Part shown: positions 17,096 to 25,611 of the stretch, piece by piece | Layout of the letters: each line of letters opens with the position of its first letter | How positions within the stretch are numbered: the first letter of the stretch is position 1 | NCBI GenBank assembly: GCA_030748635.1 | Contig: JASMLP010000101.1 | Location: 1-64,000, forward strand | DNA: 64,000 nucleotides | Direction: 5' to 3' | Source: Planctomycetota bacterium | Lineage (GTDB): Bacteria; Planctomycetota; JACQVV01; JASMLP01 | Program-made: the position numbers and the translations under genes | The notes under the pieces: generated by a model | Databases searched by the model: none | Told to the model about the DNA's origin: nothing | Seen by the model: only the letters and a program-made list of their open reading frames with translations

Positions 17096-18094
17096 ATGAA
17101 ACGGATTTGGCGGCTCAACACCTTGGTCCTTTTGCTGGGAGCGTTCCTCTGGACTCCGGGGCTTTTCGGAGAGGAGGCGCCCGATCCCGTGGACGTTCTT
17201 CGCAAACACTTCGAACTTCCAGCCGGAGATTCCTTCCAAGTCGAAATCGGTCCTCGCCCTCAGAATCGATTGGATCGTTTTCTGAGAATCTCCAGCCGAA
17301 GTGTGCGAATCCCCTCGGTCGTCAAAACCCGTATCGAGCGGAACAATACCATCGACGGTCTTTTCTACGAGCCCCTCGAACCGACAGATCGCGCGATCTT
17401 GTTCCTCCCCTGGTTCAAAGATCGCAACATGGACAAAGTTGAATGGATCTGTCAATTCCTGGCCGCTTCCGGGTACAAGGTATTTTTCATGCCGATGGGG
17501 TATCAGTTCGGTCGCGCACCCAAAGGTTACGGTTCAGGAAGCTTCATCGGAAAAGGCGGCGGAACCGATCATCTGCAAGAGTGGGCACGCCAAGCGGTTC
17601 TCGATGTCCGACGCTCCAGGAAATGGCTGATCGAGTCCCAAGGGATTCATCCGGAAAAACTCGGACTCTTGGGGATCAGTCTGGGCGGGTTCATCGGAGC
17701 GCTCACCTACGGTGTCTGTCCTGAGTGGCGGTCGGCCGCGATCGTACTGGCCGGCGGGAACCTGGCCAACCTCCTTCAGGTCGGCGCGGACCTGGGAGTC
17801 CCTCAGGTCACCAAGGAATTGAAGCGTTTCGGGGTGGATGCCAAGGATCTGCCCGCACTCATCCGTCCGTTCGACCCGATCACCTACGCAGATCCCGCTC
17901 GGAAAAATGGGTTATTTCTGGCCAACGGCATTTTCGATCCGCTGGTGCCCTTTCCGCTGGGGCAGGACCTCTGGACGGCCTATGGTAAACCGAATCGCTT
18001 GATTCTCCCCTCCGGGCACGCCTCTTCAGTGGTATTCACCCCCCTCATCCTGACCCGGGTGCTTCGTCATATGGACCGGACCCTCAAGCCTTAG
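17096..18094 (+). CDS. exported alpha/beta hydrolase
   Basis: 332 residues from ATG 17096, chosen because GGAGG sits 5 bases before it; ATG 17084 overlaps that SD. A signal peptide (TLVLLLGAFLWTPGLFG) precedes an alpha/beta-hydrolase fold. The nucleophile elbow is GISLGG, an acid candidate occurs in GIFDPLVP, and the His is in LPSGHASS near the C-terminus. The sequence around IDGLFYEPLEPTDRAILFLPW resembles the opening strands of dienelactone-hydrolase or acyl-esterase relatives. It lies 21 bases after the sulfatase-like gene and 20 before the NPP-like lipoprotein, so all three are likely co-expressed outside the cytoplasm. Confidence 0.75.
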   Translation: MKRIWRLNTLVLLLGAFLWTPGLFGEEAPDPVDVLRKHFELPAGDSFQVEIGPRPQNRLDRFLRISSRSVRIPSVVKTRIERNNTIDGLFYEPLEPTDRAILFLPWFKDRNMDKVEWICQFLAASGYKVFFMPMGYQFGRAPKGYGSGSFIGKGGGTDHLQEWARQAVLDVRRSRKWLIESQGIHPEKLGLLGISLGGFIGALTYGVCPEWRSAAIVLAGGNLANLLQVGADLGVPQVTKELKRFGVDAKDLPALIRPFDPITYADPARKNGLFLANGIFDPLVPFPLGQDLWTAYGKPNRLILPSGHASSVVFTPLILTRVLRHMDRTLKP

Positions 18095-18114
18095 AAACCA
18101 GAGATTCTCGCATC

Positions 18115-19440
18115 ATGCACCGAATTTCCGCGTTGTCGTTATTGGGCCTTGCAGTCCTTTGTGGGTGCGCCTCGAATCAACGTCTCAGCGAACACGTCAT
18201 CCTCATTTCCGTGGACGGTTTACGCCCGGAGTACTATCTTCCCTCGACCCACGATTCTTATCCTACTCCCAACATTCAACGCCTGCGCGAGGATGGAGTT
18301 CACGCTCGAAAAGCGATCGGCATTTTCCCCGCGACTTCCTACCCGAATCACGCTTCGATGGTGACCGGTGTACGACCCGATCGGCACGGGATCGATTCCC
18401 ACACCCCGCCTTCGGCCCGAAATGAAAGCCCTCATTGGAAGTGGGAAGCGTCCCGACTGCAAAGCCGTCCGCTCTGGTATCGCGCTCGCCAGGAAGGATT
18501 GACCGTGGGGATTTCGTTCTGGCCCTCGACCGTGGGGGCTCAGCGGGATGCCCACTGGGTCGTCCCGGAACGTTGGTCAGTTCCCGGTGAGCCTTCATGG
18601 ATCGATCTGATCGAGTCTCTTTCGACCCCGGACGCGCTGGTTACCCGACCGGCCAGTCTCTTACCCTCTCTGCGTCACGATCCCAATCTCCATGCAGCCC
18701 GGGACCGTTTAGCCACGGTCGTCACCCAGCGTATGCTCAATCGATGGGAACCTGACCTCATGCTGGTCCACCTGACCGAACTCGGCGTTCGTCAGGTTCA
18801 GCACGGTCTCCAGCACGAAGAGGTTCGCTCCGCGCTGGCCCGAGTAGATTTTCAGGTGGGACAGATTCGTGAGTCCGTGGCCCGATTAGGTTTGAGCGAA
18901 AAGACCACTGTGATCGTTGTGGGAACTCCCGGTGTCATCGATATCCATACCGAACTAGCTCCCAACGTCCTGTTTGCAAAACAGGACTGGAAAGCCTACG
19001 CCCATGCCGAGGGGTCTCAAGCGGCCATCTACGCACCCGGTGAATGGGTCGATAAAATTCGAAAACTCCTCGAGGCCAATCGACACGACAAAGGCATCGA
19101 ACGCTACGATATTCTTGACGCTTTCGAACTGAAACGCCTGGGCGCGTATCCTCGTGCATCCCTGGCAATCGTCTGCCGACCCGGTTTCTCCCTGGTTGAG
19201 AGAGAGGTGGGACCTTTTGTCTCGAAGACCCCCAACGGGGCCGCTTGGGGAGGCGACCCCAATGAACCGGGGCGGGCTTCGGGTTTCCTCGCGGCCGGGC
19301 CCGGAATCGCAGCGGGGGAGGGCTTTGAGTCGTTCCGACTACTCGATATCAGCCCCACTGTGGCCACTATCCTCGGATTCCAAATGGGTGACGATCTGGA
19401 CGGGAAACCCTGCTGGAAGCTTTTCAAAACAAAACCCTAA
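18115..19440 (+). CDS. NPP-like lipoprotein, probable pseudoenzyme
   Basis: 441 residues with a lipoprotein signal ending in the lipobox LCGC (lipidated Cys18). The fold is that of nucleotide pyrophosphatase/phosphodiesterases. ISVDGLRPEYY and the Thr-containing nucleophile loop ATSYPNHASMVTGVRPDRHG are well kept. The other metal positions are not: the usual PDxxGHxxG loop reads TELGVRQVQHG, SDHGM reads GTPGV, and the GTHGY region reads WGGDPNEP. A true two-zinc site therefore looks impossible while the fold is retained, including AAGPGI and the LDISPTVATILG end. Likely a non-catalytic or strongly altered enzyme tethered to a membrane. Confidence 0.8.
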   Translation: MHRISALSLLGLAVLCGCASNQRLSEHVILISVDGLRPEYYLPSTHDSYPTPNIQRLREDGVHARKAIGIFPATSYPNHASMVTGVRPDRHGIDSHTPPSARNESPHWKWEASRLQSRPLWYRARQEGLTVGISFWPSTVGAQRDAHWVVPERWSVPGEPSWIDLIESLSTPDALVTRPASLLPSLRHDPNLHAARDRLATVVTQRMLNRWEPDLMLVHLTELGVRQVQHGLQHEEVRSALARVDFQVGQIRESVARLGLSEKTTVIVVGTPGVIDIHTELAPNVLFAKQDWKAYAHAEGSQAAIYAPGEWVDKIRKLLEANRHDKGIERYDILDAFELKRLGAYPRASLAIVCRPGFSLVEREVGPFVSKTPNGAAWGGDPNEPGRASGFLAAGPGIAAGEGFESFRLLDISPTVATILGFQMGDDLDGKPCWKLFKTKP

Positions 19441-19468
19441 AAGAGAGTCGTCGGTTCAATACCGACGA
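19440..19468 (-). terminator. probable rho-independent terminator of the pepC unit
   Basis: An 8-bp perfect stem (TCGTCGGT / ACCGACGA, 19448-19468, 5-base loop) is followed on the minus strand by CTCTCTTTTAG. It lies 50 bases after the stop of the gene ending at 19518 and borders the convergent NPP-like gene. Confidence 0.5.
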
Positions 19469-19517
19469 TCCAAAACCCCTCGATCTTTGGGTTCAAGAGT
19501 CCGCCGAGAGAGCTGGA

Positions 19518-20366
19518 TCAATCTTCGTGATAGGCCCGTCGACTGGAACGGGGTGCCGGTGGCAATTTATCCAGATCGATCGGAATGGGGGGAGAAAGTC
19601 CCCGCAAAGCGGGATTCTCTACATGAGGTTGCAACTGCAAAAGCATCTGGGCAATGTGGCTTTTGACTTCGGGTCCAGGATCATTCGCCTGAAAGGATTT
19701 CAGTTCGCGAACGATCCACTCGGCCGCCAAGGGATGTTCTAGGGAGATTCCTCTGAGTGCGCGAATCTTTTCTTCTGGGGTCCGAGCGTATCGATATAGC
19801 GCGAGCGGAAGAAGTTCATCAAGATATTCCGAGAATAGGCGGCGAATATAGCCCATGCGAATCTCTCCGACTCCCAATCCGACTCCAAACCAGCGGACAA
19901 CGATATTGATGCGCTCCAAATAGTCGACCTTCAGAAGTTGTGTGCCGGCCGGGAAATCATTGTCGAAGGAGTACCCATCCCTCCTCAACTCTTCTACCGG
20001 CTCAAATCGAACGTGAAGACGGGGGGGGAGGGTTCGTGGTTCGTACAGTAGTTGGTGTCCGTGTAGAGCGGCATCGTATCGCAAGAAGTCTTCGGAAAGA
20101 GCCACGTCGAGTGTCGAGGGGAAAGCCGCTTGATTCGAAGCCGTTCCCACCAAAGGAAAAACCCCGTGCATTCGAACACCGGACTCACCATTTCCGATCA
20201 TGGCGACAAAAAGCAGGACATTGACTGTAAAGAATATGGCGCCCAACCGTTTCGATCCCCAGCTCTTCACGATCGTCGGATGGAAAGTCCAGCCCAGAAG
20301 GATCAGCAAGCCGACCCCCGCGACAAGGATGCCCCAGATATGTCCGTAAACGTCTTGGGTGATCAT
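19518..20366 (-). CDS. hypothetical protein with N-terminal membrane segments
   Basis: 282 residues. Two hydrophobic segments open the protein (ILVAGVGLLILLGWTF at about 12-27 and LGAIFFTVNVLLFVAMIG at about 41-58). An extracytoplasmic beta-rich region follows, then a helical C-terminal part (ALRGISLEHPLAAEWIVREL, QMLLQLQPHV) that may be a few HEAT-like helices, and a Pro/Arg tail. I do not recognise a family. The start is 6 bases after the pepC stop, so it is in the pepC transcript. Confidence 0.6.
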   Translation of the reverse strand: MITQDVYGHIWGILVAGVGLLILLGWTFHPTIVKSWGSKRLGAIFFTVNVLLFVAMIGNGESGVRMHGVFPLVGTASNQAAFPSTLDVALSEDFLRYDAALHGHQLLYEPRTLPPRLHVRFEPVEELRRDGYSFDNDFPAGTQLLKVDYLERINIVVRWFGVGLGVGEIRMGYIRRLFSEYLDELLPLALYRYARTPEEKIRALRGISLEHPLAAEWIVRELKSFQANDPGPEVKSHIAQMLLQLQPHVENPALRGLSPPIPIDLDKLPPAPRSSRRAYHED

Positions 20367-20372
20367 TACTTC

Positions 20373-21734
20373 TTACGCCAGGGCGAGTGCGCCCATGGGA
20401 TCCCACGGGTCGAGAATTATCGGTTTTTGTTTGCGAATATTCGTGACCTCTTCGGACACATACTTTCGGTCGACAACCACCTCGTACATGTATTCGTCAA
20501 ACCAGGAGTCGGTCATCAAGAAATATCCCTTTTCACCGACCTTCTCACCCCAACTGTTTTCGACCCGCCAACGCGCAGGCTTTCCGTCCTCGATATCCAC
20601 CCCAGTAAAAACCATGGCGTGGGTCATCGCACTGTCCCCGTAATCGAGGCGGGCGGCCTTGTCCAGGCGAGTATCCGTGCCCAGAACGAGATCATAATCG
20701 TAAAGCTCCAGATCCATGACACCCAGATCTCGGTGAAATCGTTTGCCCACATCACAGCCGAACCAAACGGCCACACCGTCTTGAATCGAATCCGACGCGG
20801 CCTTCTTGATGACTTCGATCGGGACGTTGAGGTAACGGACCGGGTGACCTTCGACGACATTTCCCAGATATCGAACACTGAGCAAACTGTTCATCGGTTT
20901 GTCTTCGGTGGGAGCGTGGACCAGGCACACCCTCTCGTCAATGAGTCCAGGAACATGGACCTCAGAAAATTCACGAGGAGTCAAATTCCGGTAGGCGTGG
21001 TAGTTTTTCTCCTTGTCACGAAAACACCAGTCAAATTGGGTGGGGGGCTCCCCGAGGTGAATACAGAGGATTCTGTAGATCTCGCTCATCATCCCGAGTT
21101 TGGTTTCGTGCAAAGAGATCAGGGATTCACCGAAGTGATGAAGATCGCGCAAAGTCTTTCCGTATTCGCGCAATTTATGTAGCAAGAGTCGATTCATCCG
21201 CAACGACTGGGAGGAAGAGTGGGATTCCGGCATCGCCGATTTAGGTATCAATCCGTATTTCTCTACCAGATTGACAAACATATCCCACTGCCCGCCGTCA
21301 GGGACGGCATTGGCAAGCAACCAGGAGACCAGCCTACCGTTGAGTGGTTGTTCCCGGGTTTCAATGATCGAATCGAGAAAATAGTTCGCCTTTTCCAGCT
21401 TATCCCAGAAAAAAAGGAAGTTCTGAGAGAATTCGAAATCCTCGAGGCCGTGCTCTTCCATCAGCGGGAGTCGTAGCACATTGAGGGCGGCGAAGAGCCA
21501 GCAACGACCCGTTTTGGCCTGAGAGGTCGCCTTGCCCTCTACGGGGACCATGTGGCTGAACGTATGATTGATCTGATTGAACGCATCGCGACACATGGCG
21601 ACATCCGTCACGTCGCTGCGCGTGACCGCGTTCATGGCCAGTCTATTTTTGTCGTCTCCTCTGAAAGCCTCTCTGGAAGATTCCATCCAGGCATCCGAAA
21701 GAGCGCCGGGTGCGTTTTTTCGGGTGACGGTCAC
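20373..21734 (-). CDS. pepC: aminopeptidase C / bleomycin hydrolase (peptidase C1B)
   Basis: 453 residues, the normal length for PepC, a cytosolic hexameric papain-family aminopeptidase. The triad is visible: the oxyanion Gln and catalytic Cys in TSQAKTGRCWLFA, His in THAMVFTGVD and Asn in VENSWGEK. Other family segments are FSQNFLFFWDKLEKAN and the Gly-rich DGGQWDMFVNLVEKYG. The start is GTG 21734 with GGAG 7 bases upstream. The usual C-terminal arm that blocks the active site is present as a short tail (DPWDPMGALALA). It is divergent from the MFS transporter gene. Confidence 0.95.
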   Translation of the reverse strand: MTVTRKNAPGALSDAWMESSREAFRGDDKNRLAMNAVTRSDVTDVAMCRDAFNQINHTFSHMVPVEGKATSQAKTGRCWLFAALNVLRLPLMEEHGLEDFEFSQNFLFFWDKLEKANYFLDSIIETREQPLNGRLVSWLLANAVPDGGQWDMFVNLVEKYGLIPKSAMPESHSSSQSLRMNRLLLHKLREYGKTLRDLHHFGESLISLHETKLGMMSEIYRILCIHLGEPPTQFDWCFRDKEKNYHAYRNLTPREFSEVHVPGLIDERVCLVHAPTEDKPMNSLLSVRYLGNVVEGHPVRYLNVPIEVIKKAASDSIQDGVAVWFGCDVGKRFHRDLGVMDLELYDYDLVLGTDTRLDKAARLDYGDSAMTHAMVFTGVDIEDGKPARWRVENSWGEKVGEKGYFLMTDSWFDEYMYEVVVDRKYVSEEVTNIRKQKPIILDPWDPMGALALA

Positions 21735-21845
21735 GACCTGTCTCCGTCAGGACTTGTGTCGGTTCGCCTCATGAAAGAGGAACGGTAACCCATGCTCGTT
21801 GTCGATGCAAGTCCTTGGGGTTCTAAGTAGGAGAAGAATATTCGT

Positions 21846-21950
21846 GGCTCATGCATGTGCGAATGAGCCCTCACGATTTTCTGACAGTGTGTATCTTTGT
21901 TTGAGCAAGAATTCGTCCATTCCCATTATCACCCTGAGACCGTTAACGGT
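21846..21950 (+). promoter_or_regulatory. two inverted repeats in the pepC-MFS intergenic region
   Basis: The 235-base divergent region holds a perfect 7-bp inverted repeat (GGCTCAT / ATGAGCC, 21846-21869, 10-base spacer) and a perfect 12-base palindrome ACCGTTAACGGT at 21939-21950, 19 bases before the MFS start codon. Either could be an operator. No convincing promoter was seen. Confidence 0.35.
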
Positions 21951-21969
21951 TACCCTTCAACGAATCCTT

Positions 21970-23241
21970 ATGACCGATCCATCCCGAAGAAATGTTCAAC
22001 TGTACCCATGGTACGAATTCCTTTTTGGAAGTTTTTTCTGGGTACCGATTTTCTTCCTCTTTTTTATCAAGAACCTCGACCTCGAACAGGTTCTCCTTCT
22101 TGAATCGATCTATTTTTTCAGTGTTGTCAGTCTCGAGATTCCTAGCGGGTACTTCTCCGATGCTCTCGGCCGCCGCCCGACTCTTCTCATCGCTTCAGGT
22201 TGCCTGGCCGGTTCCTACACGCTTTTCTTGCTCGCGGACTCCTTTTACCTTTTCGCTTCCGCGGAATTCCTCCTCGCGGCAGGAATCGCTTTTCATTCCG
22301 GTACCAATACCTCATTCCTCTACGATTCTCTGGTCGATTTGAATCGGCAGGATGAATACGGCGAGATCGAAGCCGCAGTCGGCTTCAGGGTCTTTCTCGC
22401 GGGCGCTCTTGGAGCCGTGCTGGGAGGACTGGTTGCCCTCTCCGATTCGAGGTTGGCCTATGGGCTTTCTCTTGTCACCACCCTCCCCATGATCGGGATC
22501 GCCTGGATCTATTGTGAGCCCCGTTCGACCCGACGCCGAAAACCCGACCCAGGAGATATGCGTCGTCAGATCGCTCGATGCCTGGGGTTGATTCGTCAAC
22601 CGGTTCTTCGCTGGCTTCTGGCTTTCGGCGTCGTCATGATTCTTCTCAATCACGTCCCATGGGAATTTTTTCAGCCGTACTTACATCTTCTTGGGGCTGA
22701 TTTTGAGTTTTCAGCCGACAAGACCCCATTGGTTTCTGGAGTCTACACGGCGATGACCATGATCTTGGCCGCGATGTTCGCCAAATACAGCATGAGAATC
22801 AGGAATCGCGTGGGTCTTTTGCCGGTTCTCTTTTTTGCCCTTCTCTTGCAGACGCTCCTGATCAGTCTCATGGGCTTTCTACTCTCAGCGACTATCGCGA
22901 TGGCGGTTCTTTTCCGAAGTGTTCCGAGGGCCATCATGACAGCTCCCATCAATGCAGCCATGGCCCCGCGAATTCCGACCGAGGCTCGAGCTACCTGGTT
23001 CTCGATTCAGAGTATGTTGGGTCGATTTGCCTTTGCCGCCTGGCTGTCGATCCTTTCGAGTCAAACCGGTGGGGGAGAAACCGCTTCATGGACAGAACTC
23101 TCCTCTTTACTTCAGAAATCCTCACTGGTGGCCGTTATCGGTGGAACGCTCCTGCTCTTGAGCATCCCCCGGGAACTGCGTTCTCGATCATCGCCCTCCC
23201 AGAAAACCTCGTCCGGCCCGGAACTCTCTACTCGGGAATAA
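21970..23241 (+). CDS. MFS transporter
   Basis: 423 residues from ATG 21970, with about twelve hydrophobic segments. Motif A of the major facilitator superfamily is clear after TM2: GYFSDALGRRPTL. I chose this ATG because the upstream in-frame extension is hydrophilic and lacks family character; its SD is weak. TM1 begins almost at once (WYEFLFGSFFWVPIFFLFF). Substrate cannot be inferred: the neighbours are pepC (divergent) and glycyl-tRNA synthetase (convergent), neither of which points to a compound. Confidence 0.85.
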   Translation: MTDPSRRNVQLYPWYEFLFGSFFWVPIFFLFFIKNLDLEQVLLLESIYFFSVVSLEIPSGYFSDALGRRPTLLIASGCLAGSYTLFLLADSFYLFASAEFLLAAGIAFHSGTNTSFLYDSLVDLNRQDEYGEIEAAVGFRVFLAGALGAVLGGLVALSDSRLAYGLSLVTTLPMIGIAWIYCEPRSTRRRKPDPGDMRRQIARCLGLIRQPVLRWLLAFGVVMILLNHVPWEFFQPYLHLLGADFEFSADKTPLVSGVYTAMTMILAAMFAKYSMRIRNRVGLLPVLFFALLLQTLLISLMGFLLSATIAMAVLFRSVPRAIMTAPINAAMAPRIPTEARATWFSIQSMLGRFAFAAWLSILSSQTGGGETASWTELSSLLQKSSLVAVIGGTLLLLSIPRELRSRSSPSQKTSSGPELSTRE

Positions 23242-23261
23242 ACGGTCGTGCAGGAATCTCC

Positions 23262-24698
23262 TCAGCTTTCCATCACTTTTTTGCGCACGATATCGACCGC
23301 CTGGCTCACCTCGATCCGCTCCTGACGCATATCATCCCGATACCGGATGGTCACGGTCTCCTCTTCTAAAGTCTGTCCATCTACAGTGAGACAGAAGGGG
23401 GTGCCGGCTTCATCTTGCCTCGCGTACCGACGCCCAATGGAGTCCTTTTCATCGTAAAAGGAGTTGATTCCATGTCCCCAAAACTCCTTCACGATAGCCC
23501 GGGCTCGAGCCGTAAGATTCTCGTCCTTTTTGATCAATGGGAGGACCGCGGCCTTGATCGGAGCGACTCGAGGATGAAGTCGCAGGACCACTCGACCGTC
23601 TTTCCGGGTTTCGGAAGGAGGTTCCTCATCGTACGCGTCCAGGAGAAAAGCCAGTACGGCGCGAGTCGCGCCCGCGGCCGGCTCGATCACGTAGGGGAGA
23701 TACCTGAAAGGCCGTTTCCCGGTGTTCGGGTCCTCCCGGTTGGGATCGATGATCTCAAGTTTCTTGCCAGAAGCTTCCTGGTGTTTACGCAGATCGTAGT
23801 CGGTACGATTGGCAATCCCCTCGAGTTCGTCCCATCCCCAGGGAAAACGGTATTCGACATCCGAACAGCCTTTGGCGTAGTGAGCGAGTTCGTCCTTCTC
23901 GTGGGGACGTAAACGCAAGTTCGAAGGATCGATACCCAGATCGACATACCACTGCAATCGGGCCTTTTTCCAGTATTCGAACCATTCATCGTCACTGCCG
24001 GGTTCGACAAAAAACTCCATCTCCATCTGCTCAAATTCACAGCTACGAAAGATGAAGTGTCGAACGGTGATTTCATTGCGAAAGCTCTTCCCGACCTGGG
24101 CGATTCCAAACGGGATCTTTAGCCGGTAGGACTGCTGCACATTGAGGAAATTGACAAACATGGCCTGCGCCGTTTCGGGCCGCAAGTACACTGTATTTTC
24201 TTCCGACGCGACCGGACCCAGATGCGTAGAAAACATCAAGTTAAATGCCCGCTCCTCCGAAAGTCGGGGAGACCCGCAATCGGAACAGACATACCCCCGG
24301 TCCAATACCGGCGCGGTTACTTTTTTCTTCTTCGCGTCTCGAAAGGTCACTTCGGTACCCGGCTCCATTCGGGGCGCCTTATCCGCTCGGAAGCGAACGT
24401 GACAATCCATGCACTCAACCAAAGGATCGCTAAAGCCGTCAAGATGTCCGGACGCTTTCCAGACGTCAGGATGCATGATGATCGATGCGTCCAGGCCGAC
24501 AACATCCTCTCTTTCGTGCACCATGGAGCGCCACCAGTTATCGGTAACGTTCCGCTTCAATTCGACCCCCAAGGGTCCATAATCGTAGCAGGACTTGAGG
24601 CCCCCATAGATCTCGCTCGACTGGAATACGAATCCGCGCCTCTTACACAAAGAGACGAGTTTGTTCATCCGGTCGTCGACAGATACTTCCTGGCTCAT
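23262..24698 (-). CDS. glyS: glycyl-tRNA synthetase, alpha2 type
   Basis: 478 residues, a class II synthetase of the homodimeric (GlyQS) type found in Gram-positives, Bacteroidota, Planctomycetota and archaea rather than the alpha2beta2 type. Visible parts are SEIYGGLKSCYDYGPLGVEL at the N-terminus, a zinc-binding insert with CMDCH and CSDCG, motif 2 region SFRNEI and class II segment FRSCEFEQMEMEFF, and the C-terminal anticodon-binding domain (APIKAAVLPLIKK). The ATG has a strong GGAGG site 7 bases upstream. It lies 32 bases downstream of the nitroreductase gene on the same strand. Confidence 0.96.
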   Translation of the reverse strand: MSQEVSVDDRMNKLVSLCKRRGFVFQSSEIYGGLKSCYDYGPLGVELKRNVTDNWWRSMVHEREDVVGLDASIIMHPDVWKASGHLDGFSDPLVECMDCHVRFRADKAPRMEPGTEVTFRDAKKKKVTAPVLDRGYVCSDCGSPRLSEERAFNLMFSTHLGPVASEENTVYLRPETAQAMFVNFLNVQQSYRLKIPFGIAQVGKSFRNEITVRHFIFRSCEFEQMEMEFFVEPGSDDEWFEYWKKARLQWYVDLGIDPSNLRLRPHEKDELAHYAKGCSDVEYRFPWGWDELEGIANRTDYDLRKHQEASGKKLEIIDPNREDPNTGKRPFRYLPYVIEPAAGATRAVLAFLLDAYDEEPPSETRKDGRVVLRLHPRVAPIKAAVLPLIKKDENLTARARAIVKEFWGHGINSFYDEKDSIGRRYARQDEAGTPFCLTVDGQTLEEETVTIRYRDDMRQERIEVSQAVDIVRKKVMES

Positions 24699-24730
24699 GA
24701 TTAATCCTCCGATACGTGAAGCGGGGGATT

Positions 24731-25426
24731 CTATTCGAAAGGCCTCGAACTGTCACCCGATCCAGGATTCACGACCAATATTTCATCCATCTGCTTTTTT
24801 TGCAAAGCGGCCAGAGGGACCCTGCAATCGGGGTGAGGAAAACCGATCGGAATCACCGCGACGGCCTGCTCCGTTTCAGGTCGTCCGAGGAGCTGGCCCA
24901 GAAACCGCATCGGATTGGGAGTGTGAACCATCGTCGCCAGACCCGCTTGGTGCGCGGCAGACAGCAGGAACCCTAAAGCGATCCCTACCGATTCGCGGGC
25001 GTAATAAACGGCCCCACCATCCTCCCCGCGCGTCTGGCGAAACAAGACAATCAGCCAGGGAGCCTGTTCCATGTAGGCTTTGCAGAAATCGGTTCCAAGT
25101 GGAGAAAGGTCCTGCAACCATTCCTCCGTAGCTCGCTCTTGATAAAAAAGCTTTTCCTCCTTCTCGGTGGCGAGACGGATACGACTTTTCAGGTTAGGGT
25201 CGGAAATCGCGACGAACGTCCACGGCTGTTTGTTGGCCCCGCTAGGGGCCGTGCCCGCCGTCCGAACGATCCATTCGACCGTTTTTTGGTGAATCGATCG
25301 CGTCGAAAATGAACGTACGGTCCGACGGGTTCGCATGATTTCATATTGCTGAAAAGCCGCCTGGGATGGAGAAATCCCTGGATCGAACGGAGAGGGCAAG
25401 GGAACGGTGGGAGAGGAGGTATTCAT
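24731..25426 (-). CDS. nitroreductase-fold flavoprotein, iodotyrosine deiodinase-like
   Basis: 231 residues from ATG 25426. The FMN-binding nitroreductase fold is shown by RRTVRSFSTRSI and APSGANKQPWTFV. The active-site lid matches iodotyrosine deiodinase: Glu91 and Tyr95 in EKLFYQ, Trp103, and Lys116 in DFCKAYME. Their spacing (4, 8 and 13 residues) equals that of Glu157, Tyr161, Trp169 and Lys182 in human IYD, where Glu, Tyr and Lys grip the zwitterion of halotyrosine. QAPWLIVLF also matches. By homology it would reductively dehalogenate halotyrosines. The N-terminal membrane anchor of the vertebrate enzyme is absent, as in other bacterial homologues. No halogenase is nearby. Confidence 0.85.
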   Translation of the reverse strand: MNTSSPTVPLPSPFDPGISPSQAAFQQYEIMRTRRTVRSFSTRSIHQKTVEWIVRTAGTAPSGANKQPWTFVAISDPNLKSRIRLATEKEEKLFYQERATEEWLQDLSPLGTDFCKAYMEQAPWLIVLFRQTRGEDGGAVYYARESVGIALGFLLSAAHQAGLATMVHTPNPMRFLGQLLGRPETEQAVAVIPIGFPHPDCRVPLAALQKKQMDEILVVNPGSGDSSRPFE

Positions 25427-25611
25427 AGTAGTGAATCTACTGACATCCGAATTCGATGCAACGGATCGTAGGAACCCAGACCGTGAATTTTCACAAACCG
25501 TTCGGTTGCCCCATTGTCTCACGGACTCTCGAAGAATCCGCGCCTCCGAATTTTGCCTGAGGCCTGATCGTCAAGTATCTTTCTTCTATCCTCGATCCAA
25601 GGAGTCTGTTC

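Noticed and set aside
20130-21182. A 350-codon plus-strand open frame opposite pepC
   Set aside because: pepC is unambiguous with all catalytic residues; the other frame shows no family similarity.
21799-21969. Longer start for the MFS transporter
   Set aside because: The added 57 residues are hydrophilic, unlike the family, and the leader contains two inverted repeats.
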